56,944 nt of DNA from an uncultured Prevotellaceae bacterium. Its GTDB lineage: Bacteria > Bacteroidota > Bacteroidia > Bacteroidales > Bacteroidaceae. Location of the stretch: contig ONCQ01000014.1 of the NCBI GenBank assembly GCA_900316355.1, positions 1 to 56,944 on the forward strand. Direction: 5' to 3'. The notes beneath the pieces are model-generated. The model had not been told where the DNA came from, searched no databases, and saw only the letters and a program-made list of their open reading frames with translations. The translations under genes and the position numbers were made by a program. Below are positions 7,093 through 14,813 of the stretch, piece after piece; positions within the stretch are counted from its first letter, which is position 1, and the number at the start of each line of letters is the position of its first letter.

Positions 7093-7860
7093 TTAGATAC
7101 CCACCGTGATACCTCCCACAAAGTAGAGCTTCTTCGCATTCGGGTTTGCTGTCACTTGTGCGAAGATGGGCAGCTTGAAGCGGCGTCCCAAGGGAATCTC
7201 CTTTGTGCAGCGCAGGCTGACGTTGGTCACAGCGAAAGCATCGGTGTCGTAGTACGATGTGGCGTAAGGCACGATGCCCAGTGAACCTGCCCAGTCACAT
7301 GTCCAGAGGTGAAAGGGCACATTCAGTTCGAAGTAGGATGAGTAGGCCCTGTTGTCGCTGTTGTTGAGACCGTCAGCGCCAGCGAAGATTGTCTGCCATG
7401 AGACATTCAGGAAACCGAAGTCATAGCCCACGAACGCTTCGAAGACATGCCCCGTGCTTTCAGGCTTGTAATGGAAATAGCGCTCATCGCCTTCGGTGTT
7501 CCAGTAGTCCGTGATACCCAATGAAAGGCCGGCGACACTATAGGAGAGAGTGAAGTCAATCTCATACGGGTCATCTCTATTCACAAACCCCACGCTGCCC
7601 CACGCTGACAGGCTCAGACCTTTCCAGCTCACGCTTGCGGTTGGTTGCAGGCTGGCGCTTCCCAGCATGAGACCACGCCAAATGTATTGGCTCACGATGT
7701 CGGTTCCCACGTACACTTCTACAGCCTTGGCCTTATGAGCCACACTGTCTTCAGCGGCTTCTTGCACTGAGGACGTTTCCTGCGCGATGGCCTCATTACT
7801 GATAGCTCCAATCAGTATGGTCATCAACGCGAGACGAATAGATTCCTTAATCATAGACAT
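7093..7860 (-). CDS. TorF-like putative outer-membrane porin
   Basis: 255 residues with an N-terminal signal sequence (cleavage near SNEAIAQ) and a short acidic linker. Alternating-hydrophobicity strands follow, beginning VYVGTDIVSQYIWRGLMLG, the hallmark opening of TorF-family barrels ('S.YvWRG'), with repeated aromatic belts and a C-terminal strand KKLYFVGGITVGI. It is predicted to be a small outer-membrane beta-barrel. It sits 27 bases after the YjbH-like gene and 34 bases before the decarboxylase-like lipoprotein, which suggests a common envelope operon. The substrate is unknown. Confidence 0.75.
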   Translation of the reverse strand: MSMIKESIRLALMTILIGAISNEAIAQETSSVQEAAEDSVAHKAKAVEVYVGTDIVSQYIWRGLMLGSASLQPTASVSWKGLSLSAWGSVGFVNRDDPYEIDFTLSYSVAGLSLGITDYWNTEGDERYFHYKPESTGHVFEAFVGYDFGFLNVSWQTIFAGADGLNNSDNRAYSSYFELNVPFHLWTCDWAGSLGIVPYATSYYDTDAFAVTNVSLRCTKEIPLGRRFKLPIFAQVTANPNAKKLYFVGGITVGI

Positions 7861-7887
7861 ATTCTTTTTAATCTGAATGTTCGTGAC

Positions 7888-8658
7888 TTAATATTTGATT
7901 GTATAATGATAGCTGAGTGCTCCCATGAAGCCGCTTCCATGAACCAGACATGCCTGTACGAACAGGTGTCGCCACAGCAGCACATCAGCGCCCACATTCA
8001 CGCCTGCGCCGTCCCATTCCACGACAAGGCGTGGCCGTTGCAGCCATGCACGAGGCCCTTGCAGCGACGCTCCAAGGCGTGGCGTATAGGTGATACCACC
8101 TGCCACGCCTCGTCGGTTGCTGTTCTTATTGTTACTGTAATAGCGATAGGCTATATGGGCTCCGATGCGGTGGCCGTAGATGTCGAAGTTCTTGGATACG
8201 ACAGCGTAGATGTTTTGGAATTTGTTATTTTGGCCTGTGCCAGTATTGATATTCTTGAAGCGGCCAACATCATCCATGCCTACGGCCACAGCGGGCCACC
8301 AACGTCCTTCTTTCAGAGGACGTAGCTTCACGTTGACGCGTCGGTCTTCATTGTAGAACCCCATCGGCTGGCTTTTCTTGGCATTTCTGTGCATCCACAG
8401 CATGGTGGCACAGTAGGAGACCTCCAACCAGTGGAATGCGGTGATGCCGACGCCATAGCCAAAGGAGTTGTGGTCTGGCATCAGATTGGGTAAGAACGCT
8501 CGGTCGTAATATGCGAAGCCTCCGTGGAAAGTTCCCACAGAATCAGTCTCTGCACTCGGCACGTGCAGAAGGCCGGTCGTGGCGTGATATTCCTGTCCCG
8601 AGACGTTCTGAATCAGGCATCCAACCAATATCAGTAATACAATCCTTTTTATGCTCAC
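7888..8658 (-). CDS. YjbH-like outer-membrane protein
   Basis: 256 residues with a signal peptide (cleavage near QNVSGQ) and the opening TTGLLHVPSAETDSVGTFHGG, which matches the 'G..NtPSA....G' start of YjbH-domain barrels. The rest is beta-rich and ends MGALSYHYTIKY. YjbH proteins of enterobacteria belong to an exopolysaccharide operon; in Bacteroidales the role is not established. The start codon is GTG with a purine-rich GAGAAG upstream. It begins 14 bases after the efflux lipoprotein gene, so the two are co-transcribed. Confidence 0.75.
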   Translation of the reverse strand: MSIKRIVLLILVGCLIQNVSGQEYHATTGLLHVPSAETDSVGTFHGGFAYYDRAFLPNLMPDHNSFGYGVGITAFHWLEVSYCATMLWMHRNAKKSQPMGFYNEDRRVNVKLRPLKEGRWWPAVAVGMDDVGRFKNINTGTGQNNKFQNIYAVVSKNFDIYGHRIGAHIAYRYYSNNKNSNRRGVAGGITYTPRLGASLQGPRAWLQRPRLVVEWDGAGVNVGADVLLWRHLFVQACLVHGSGFMGALSYHYTIKY

Positions 8659-8672
8659 TTCTCAGTTCTTAT

Positions 8673-10109
8673 TTATTGTGCTGTAGCTTCGGTGATGCTG
8701 CCGCCTCCGAGAGCCTGATAGAGATCGATGGTGGCCTGGACGGCTTCGAGGTCGTTGCCGATTTGTCCCATCTGAGCGTTCAGGAGGCCCGTCTGTGCTG
8801 TCAACACGTTGAGGTAGTTGACCTGGCGCGAGACGTTGTCCTTGTAGAGGGCTTGTGTGGCCTGTACGGCTTCGGTGAGGGCCGCCACTTGCTGGGTCAT
8901 GAAGCTCTTCTTGGCTTCTGCGGTCTGCAGTGATGCCAACGCGCTGTTGACTTCGTTGCCAGCCGCCACGAGGCTCTGCTGGAAGGCAATCTTGGCTTCC
9001 TCCTGTTTCAGCTTAGCCACCTTCTTCTGCGCACGCAGGCGTCCGTTCTGGAAGATGGGCTGCAGGAGTTGTCCCAGCGCATTCCAGATCCACTGGCCCG
9101 GAGAGAGTTCCAGTGCACCGCCATTGTTGGTGAAGCCCAGCGTGCCGCTGATGGTGAGCGAGGGGAAGAAGTTGGCCGTAGCGCTGTTGACTGCGTAGAA
9201 GGCACTGGCCAGCTGCAGCTCAGCTTGCTTCACATCGGGGCGGTTCTGCAGCAGCGCCAAGGGAATACCTGTCTCGATGACGGCCGGAGCCTGGAAGGAG
9301 GCGAGACTGGTGCGCTCGATGTGATGAGGTGCTTCGCCAAGGATGGTGCAGAGGGCGTTCTCTGTCTGGCGGATGGCATCCTCCAAATCCAGGACGCTGG
9401 CTTCAACACTCAGGCAGTTGGCTTCTGTCTGTGACACAGCAGCCTTGTTGGAGCGACCTGCTTCCATGAGTTTCTTCGTCATCTCTACGCTCTGTCTCCA
9501 GTTCTTAGCGGTCGATTGGCTGAGCGCCATCTGCGCATCGAGGGAACAAAGGGTGTAGTAAAGGTTGGCGATATTGGACACGAGGTTCTGCTGTACAGCC
9601 TGACGCACCGTCTTGCTCTGCTCCAAAGCCACCTGTGCAGACTTCTTGGCGTTGCGCAGGCTGCCAAGGCTTCCGATCTGCCAAGTGGCGGTGAGGGGCA
9701 CGGAATAAAACTTCAGCGGCTTGTTCCAGTCCATCGACGACAGCTGTCCCTGAGGTGCCAGTGAGAGTGACGGGATGTAAGCGAGCTTGGCGACCTTCAG
9801 ATAGGCCTGAGCCTCCTGAATCTGCAGATCGACCTGACGCATGTTAGCGTTCTGTGACAAACCACGCTCGATGAGGGCCTGCAGCGTCGGGTCGGTGAAG
9901 AACTCGCGCCACGCCTTGGCACCCAGGCTCTGCTCGGTGTTGCCCACCTGTGCCGAGCCATAGAGGCCGTCGGTGCGGAGGTCCTCGGGGCGCTCATAGT
10001 TCTTGTAGAGGCCGCAGCCCGTCAGAAGGAAGCAGGCTAATAGAAGACCCACCCCCAAGCCCCTCCCTTGTAGGGAGGGGAGTATATACTTATGCATTTT
10101 GAATGTCAT
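8673..10109 (-). CDS. RND efflux outer-membrane lipoprotein (OprM/NodT/TolC family)
   Basis: 478 residues. Lipobox LLTGC near residue 32, then two outer-membrane-efflux repeats rich in long helices (about 75-260 and 280-470), typical of the OprM branch of TolC channels. It forms the outer-membrane exit duct for the pump and adaptor encoded just upstream. The signal peptide contains PSLQGRGLGVG, which is not natural signal sequence. It is the translation of one end of the GC-rich palindromic element at 10044-10195, whose spacer also supplies the start codon. A second ATG at 10097 (MHKYIL) is an equally good start. The lipoprotein signal still has a hydrophobic core (LLLACFLL) after the insert, so export is probably kept. 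Confidence 0.93.
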   Translation of the reverse strand: MTFKMHKYILPSLQGRGLGVGLLLACFLLTGCGLYKNYERPEDLRTDGLYGSAQVGNTEQSLGAKAWREFFTDPTLQALIERGLSQNANMRQVDLQIQEAQAYLKVAKLAYIPSLSLAPQGQLSSMDWNKPLKFYSVPLTATWQIGSLGSLRNAKKSAQVALEQSKTVRQAVQQNLVSNIANLYYTLCSLDAQMALSQSTAKNWRQSVEMTKKLMEAGRSNKAAVSQTEANCLSVEASVLDLEDAIRQTENALCTILGEAPHHIERTSLASFQAPAVIETGIPLALLQNRPDVKQAELQLASAFYAVNSATANFFPSLTISGTLGFTNNGGALELSPGQWIWNALGQLLQPIFQNGRLRAQKKVAKLKQEEAKIAFQQSLVAAGNEVNSALASLQTAEAKKSFMTQQVAALTEAVQATQALYKDNVSRQVNYLNVLTAQTGLLNAQMGQIGNDLEAVQATIDLYQALGGGSITEATAQ

Positions 10110-10195
10110 AATATATTATAATGTAGATTGATTTTGATAACTATTCTTGAGTGTATTCACTCCCTCCCTACAAGGGAGGGTGAGGGGAGGGTCTT
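10044..10195. repeat. Paired palindromic element A
   Basis: 152 bp bounded by AAGACCC and GGGTCTT. Each end holds the hairpin CCCTCCCT-TGT-AGGGAGGG (in inverted orientation at the right end). The spacer is AT-rich and carries the 5' end of the efflux lipoprotein gene. The right end stops one base before the stop codon of the pump gene. Its right unit (10158-10194) matches element C's left unit (28542-28578) at 36 of 37 positions. Confidence 0.92.
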
Positions 10196-13100
10196 TTATT
10201 CTTCTGCTTCTGCGCGCTCCTGCTGGCTGTGGGCCTGTTCCTTGAGGAACTGCTGGTCGGCCTCCACCTTCATGGCGGGGCGAATCTTCTCCTGCAGGTA
10301 CTCGAAGAAGATGAAGAATACAGGCACGGTGAACAGGATGGCCAGCGTGCCGACAATCATACCGCCGATGACGCCCAAGCCGATGGTGCGGTTACCGTTG
10401 GCGCCAGCACCGGAGGCGAAGACGAGCGGCAACATACCGAGCACACAGGTGAGCACGGTCATCAGAATCGGGCGCAGACGGGCTTCGCAGGCTGCGTAGG
10501 CGGCTTCGACAATGCCCATGCCCTTGCGACGACGCTCCAGAGCGAACTCGGTAATCAGGATGGCGGTCTTAGCCAACAGACCAATAAGCATGATGACACC
10601 GGTCTGCAGGTAGATGTTGTTCTCAATCTGTCCGATGACATACATGTCCGCACCGGTGATGGCACGGCCGATGCCTACGGAGACCTGATTCCAGAGCCAT
10701 GCGAATCCGAAGGAACCCATCAGACCTGCAGGTACGGAAAGGATGACGGCGAAAGGCACGAGGAAGCTCTCGTAGAGGCAGGAGAGGATGAGGAAGATGA
10801 GGACCACGCAGATGGCGTAGATGAGGATGGTCTGGTTGGAGCCCATCTGCTCGTACTCCTCGCGTGAGATGCTGCCGTACTCGAAGGTGATGTGGCTGGG
10901 GAGCGTCTGATCATGCACTTCCTGAATGGCGCGCATGGCATCACTGGTGGTGTAGCCTTGTGCAGGCTGTACCATACAGGAGATCTCGGAGAAGAGGTTG
11001 AAGTGGGTATCGATTTCAGGACCGAGCACCGGCGTCAGCTTGACGAACTGAGAGATGGGGGCCATGCCCTTGCTCCCGCGCACGTACATATTTGATAAGT
11101 CGGCTTCAGAGGTGCGGTACTTGGGATCGGTCTGCATCATCACGCGATAGACCTTACCGAACTGGTTGAAGTTGGAGACGTAGCTGCCGCCCAGATAACC
11201 ACTCATGGCGCTGAGGACGGTGGCGGGGGAGATACCAGAAAGCTTGCACTGCGCAGCATCCACCTCGACTTGATATTGCGGATAGTTGCGGGCGTAGGTT
11301 GTCATAGCCATCTGAATCTCCGGGCGCTCGTTGAGGGCAGCGAGGAAGGCCTGCGTCTGCTCCAGGAAGACACCCTTGTCGCCGTCGCTGCGGTCTTGCA
11401 GGTGAAGATCGACATTGGAGCCCAAACCATAGCCGGGAATCATACCCGGTTCGAAGACGAAGATCTGGGCTTCGGGAATCTCCTGCATCATCTTCAGCAT
11501 CAACATCAGCTTCTTGATACTGGTGCTGTGCTGAATGCCGGGACGATCATCCCAGTGTTTCATTCGCAGGATGACCATACCATTGGCAGCACCCTGACCG
11601 GACATCATGCCATAACCGGAGACACGTGTGTAGTTCTTGATGTCTTCATCGCCCTCCAGAATCTTCTGCACCTTATCCAGTACGCCTTCGGTGTAGGCTA
11701 AGTTAGAACCGGGAGGACAGGTCACATTGACCATCATCACACCCTGATCTTCCTGAGGCACGAGTCCTTTGGGCAGTACACCCATGAAGAATACGAGGAG
11801 CAGGGCTGCAATGATGAAGGAGAGGGGGGCAAGCCAACGGCGGCCGATGACGGCGTGCAGCCATTTCGTGTACTTACCCATGATGGCGCCGAAGCTGGCT
11901 TCATAGGCGGCACGTGTGCGCTTGTTCAGTCCGATAAAGAATGCGTTGATGCTGTTGTCGGCAGTGCGGTTCTTCTTGGCCGGGCGCATCAGCATGGCGC
12001 AGAGGGCAGGGCAGACGACAAGGGCCGAGACGCAGGAGATACCTACGGCAGTGGCCAGCGTGACACCGAACTGGGTGAAGAACATACCCGTGGTACCACC
12101 CATCATGGCGACAGGAATAAACACGGCCATGAAGACGAAGGTACAGGAGAGCACAGCCATTGTCACATCAGACATGGCATCCTTGGTAGCCTGATAGCTG
12201 GATGTGTAGCCGGCATCGAACTTGGCCTGGACGGCTTCTACGACGACGATAGCATCATCCACCACCGTACCGATGGCCAGCACCAGTGCGAAGAGCGTCA
12301 GCAGGTTCAAGGTGAAGCCCGCCACCATCAGGGCGGCAAAGGTGCCGATGAGCGAAATGATGATGGAGATGGACGGGATGAGTGTCGCACGGAAGTCCTG
12401 CAGGAAGAAATACACCACGAGGATGACGAGGATGATGGCGATGACAAGCGTCTCTTCCACGTTCGCCATGGACTCAAGCAGGAAGTCATTGGTGGACATC
12501 ATCTGCTCGAAGTGGAGGCCTTTCGGCAGCGTCTTCTCCATCTCGTCTAACGCAGCACTGAGTCGGTCGTTGGTTTCCTTGGCATTGGCACCAGCGAGCT
12601 GGAAGGCCATGAAGGTGACGGAGGGCTTGCCGTTGAACTTACCGCTGTAGCCGTAGTCGGCCTGGCCCAATTCAAGATCTGCGACATCCTTCAGGCGAAG
12701 GAGTGAACCGTCGGGCTTGGCCTGTATGACGATGTTCTCAAATTCTGAGACTTCTTTCAGTCGGCCGGTGTAGCGCAGCGTGTACTGATAGACATTGTCA
12801 ACGCCCTCACCGTGGCCGCCTTCCATAGGCTTCTCGCCGAACTTACCCACGGCAGCTTCCAAGTTCTGCTCGGCCAGACATGCTGTGATGTCGCTGGGGT
12901 TCAACCCATATTGTGCCATCACCTCGGGCTTAAGCCAGATGCGGAGAGAGTAGGCGGCAGACAGGGCCATCACCTCGCCGACGCCTTGCACGCGCTTGAG
13001 CTGCGGCGTTACGTTGATAGCCATGTAGTTGCCCATAAAGTTTGCGTCGTAGTCGGGGTTGTCGCTGACCATGACGTTGATCTGCAGCATGGAGGTCTGG

Positions 13101-13498
13101 CGCTTGAAGGTGGTCACACCAATCATGGTGACTTCCTGTGGCAGGAGACCTTGTGCCATGGAGACACGGTTCTGCACGTTGACGGCAGCCATATCGGGGT
13201 TAGAACCCTGCTTGAAATAGACGGTAATCGTTCCCGTTCCGGAGTTGGTGGCTGTGGAGGTCATGTAGGTCATGTTTTCCACACCGTTGATGCTCTCTTC
13301 AAGGGGTTGAATCACCGCTTTTGTTACGGTTTCAGCCGAGGCACCGGGGTAGGTGGCATTGACGACCACCGTAGGAGGTGCGATATCGGGGAACTGCTCG
13401 ACAGCCAGATTGAAGTAGCTGACGGCTCCCAACAGCACGATGACAATGGCGATAGACATCGCCATCACCGGCCTTTTGATAAATATATTTCCTTTCAT
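10196..13498 (-). CDS. RND multidrug efflux pump, HAE1 (AcrB/MexB) family
   Basis: 1100 residues, normal to slightly long for HAE1 pumps. The N-terminus (FIKRPVMAMSIAIVIVLLG) and first TM helix are standard. The TM4 proton-relay motif is present as GTVVDDAIVVVEA with the paired acidic residues, and the second half repeats the fold, ending with ILFTVPVFFIFFEYLQEKIRP. It is an inner-membrane proton-drug antiporter working with the adaptor (upstream) and outer-membrane duct (downstream). The gap to the adaptor gene is 147 bases and filled by an inverted pair of repeat arrays; the gap to the duct gene is occupied by palindromic element A. The substrate range cannot be read from sequence. Confidence 0.96.
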   Translation of the reverse strand: MKGNIFIKRPVMAMSIAIVIVLLGAVSYFNLAVEQFPDIAPPTVVVNATYPGASAETVTKAVIQPLEESINGVENMTYMTSTATNSGTGTITVYFKQGSNPDMAAVNVQNRVSMAQGLLPQEVTMIGVTTFKRQTSMLQINVMVSDNPDYDANFMGNYMAINVTPQLKRVQGVGEVMALSAAYSLRIWLKPEVMAQYGLNPSDITACLAEQNLEAAVGKFGEKPMEGGHGEGVDNVYQYTLRYTGRLKEVSEFENIVIQAKPDGSLLRLKDVADLELGQADYGYSGKFNGKPSVTFMAFQLAGANAKETNDRLSAALDEMEKTLPKGLHFEQMMSTNDFLLESMANVEETLVIAIILVILVVYFFLQDFRATLIPSISIIISLIGTFAALMVAGFTLNLLTLFALVLAIGTVVDDAIVVVEAVQAKFDAGYTSSYQATKDAMSDVTMAVLSCTFVFMAVFIPVAMMGGTTGMFFTQFGVTLATAVGISCVSALVVCPALCAMLMRPAKKNRTADNSINAFFIGLNKRTRAAYEASFGAIMGKYTKWLHAVIGRRWLAPLSFIIAALLLVFFMGVLPKGLVPQEDQGVMMVNVTCPPGSNLAYTEGVLDKVQKILEGDEDIKNYTRVSGYGMMSGQGAANGMVILRMKHWDDRPGIQHSTSIKKLMLMLKMMQEIPEAQIFVFEPGMIPGYGLGSNVDLHLQDRSDGDKGVFLEQTQAFLAALNERPEIQMAMTTYARNYPQYQVEVDAAQCKLSGISPATVLSAMSGYLGGSYVSNFNQFGKVYRVMMQTDPKYRTSEADLSNMYVRGSKGMAPISQFVKLTPVLGPEIDTHFNLFSEISCMVQPAQGYTTSDAMRAIQEVHDQTLPSHITFEYGSISREEYEQMGSNQTILIYAICVVLIFLILSCLYESFLVPFAVILSVPAGLMGSFGFAWLWNQVSVGIGRAITGADMYVIGQIENNIYLQTGVIMLIGLLAKTAILITEFALERRRKGMGIVEAAYAACEARLRPILMTVLTCVLGMLPLVFASGAGANGNRTIGLGVIGGMIVGTLAILFTVPVFFIFFEYLQEKIRPAMKVEADQQFLKEQAHSQQERAEAEE

Positions 13499-13645
13499 TC
13501 TTTTATTCGCAGCAAAGCCGCAGTTTAATGTTTAAAGTTTAATGTTTAAGGAAATGGGCTCTGCCCATAATGTTTAATGTTTATTCGTTTGCCGGAGGTC
13601 GTTAAACATTAAACATTAAACCTTAAACTTCGCGTAAGCGAGATC
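13499..13645. repeat. Inverted pair of 7-base repeat arrays between pump genes
   Basis: 13523-13551 is a run of GTTTAAT/GTTTAAA/GTTTAAG-type heptamers, and 13602-13629 is the inverse (TTAAACA-type) run, so the intergenic RNA can fold into a long AT-rich hairpin. A smaller GGGC-TCT-GCCC hairpin lies between the arms and TCGC-GTAA-GCGA follows. The 13-mer AGCCGCAGTTTAA at 13516 recurs at 50444. Confidence 0.85.
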
Positions 13646-14767
13646 TTATTTCACAAGTGCTCCTTCCTTGACCATGCCGGCACCTTCAGCGATGATCTCG
13701 TCACCGACTTTCAAGCCCTTGGTGATGATAAACTCCTTGCCGGTGTTGTAGGGGGCAACCTCCACATCAGTACCAACAGCCGTGCGCTGTCCGTCCTTGC
13801 TGACGACCTTGAAGACCTGATAAACTGTCTGCAGCTTCTTGGTTCCAGCAGCAGGCACGATGATGCCATTGACGGTGACGGGAATGATGACATTACCCGT
13901 GGAACCGGAATGCAGGATGCCCTTGGGGTTGTTGAACACGGCGCGGAGCTGCACGCTGCCAGTGGAGGAGTCCACTACGCCGCTGGCGGTTTCTACGGTA
14001 CCTGTTTCCTCGTACTCTGAACCGTCAACCAGCTGTAAGCGCACAGGAGGCAATGCTTTGACAGCAGCATCTGCGCTGCCAGCCTCACGAATCTTTTGCA
14101 ACAGCTGATTCTCGCTCATGGAGAAATAGACATACATCTGATGGTTGTCAGAAACGGTTGTCAGGGGAGTGGGGATGGTGGGACCCACGAGGGCACCGAC
14201 ACGGTAGGGCAGTGTGCCCACAACGCCGTCGGCAGGACTGGTGACGACCGTGTAGGAGAGAGAATTCTTAGCATTCACGACAGCGGCCGTGGCCTGTGCT
14301 ACCGTAGCCTTCGCCTGTGCATAGGCGTTGGTGGCCGTCTGCAGGTCGAAGTCGCTGACCACCTGCTGAGCGTGCAGGTTCTGTGTGCTTTCCATAGAGA
14401 GCTTTGCCGTTGCCTCGGCTGCCTTCGCGGCTTCGAGGTTGGCTGTTGCTGTGTTCAATGCTGCCTGATAGGGAACCTGGTCAATGATGAACAGGGTCTG
14501 GCCCTTGCGCACATGCTGACCTTCAGTGACGCATAGCTGGCGCAGCTGGCCGCTGACCTGCGGCAGGACCTGAATATCCTGACGGCCGCGAATGGTGGCA
14601 CTGTACTTTGTGTCGATGATGCGGTCTTCAGCCTTCACCTTCACGGTCTTGTAGGCGATAGGTGCGGATGTCGGACTTTGCTGTTGCTTCTTGCCTCCGC
14701 AAGATGTAATCAACGTCATACTAACAGCCATTACGAAAATGGTCGTCAGCTTCATTTCTTTCTTCAT
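13646..14767 (-). CDS. RND efflux periplasmic adaptor lipoprotein (AcrA/MexA family)
   Basis: 373 residues. Signal peptide with lipobox LITSC (Cys23). The biotinyl-lipoyl half-motifs are seen in VLPQVSGQLRQLCVTEGQHVRKGQTLFIID and later NSLSYTVVTSPADGVVGTLPY, flanking a helical hairpin rich in Ala and Gln (about 105-170). A beta-barrel and membrane-proximal domain complete the usual membrane-fusion-protein fold. It bridges the pump and the outer-membrane duct encoded downstream on the same strand. The order adaptor, pump, duct is the classical one. Confidence 0.95.
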   Translation of the reverse strand: MKKEMKLTTIFVMAVSMTLITSCGGKKQQQSPTSAPIAYKTVKVKAEDRIIDTKYSATIRGRQDIQVLPQVSGQLRQLCVTEGQHVRKGQTLFIIDQVPYQAALNTATANLEAAKAAEATAKLSMESTQNLHAQQVVSDFDLQTATNAYAQAKATVAQATAAVVNAKNSLSYTVVTSPADGVVGTLPYRVGALVGPTIPTPLTTVSDNHQMYVYFSMSENQLLQKIREAGSADAAVKALPPVRLQLVDGSEYEETGTVETASGVVDSSTGSVQLRAVFNNPKGILHSGSTGNVIIPVTVNGIIVPAAGTKKLQTVYQVFKVVSKDGQRTAVGTDVEVAPYNTGKEFIITKGLKVGDEIIAEGAGMVKEGALVK

Positions 14768-14813
14768 GTTCTTTTTACCTTATTAATAAATGATATGTTT
14801 TTTTGTATGATGA

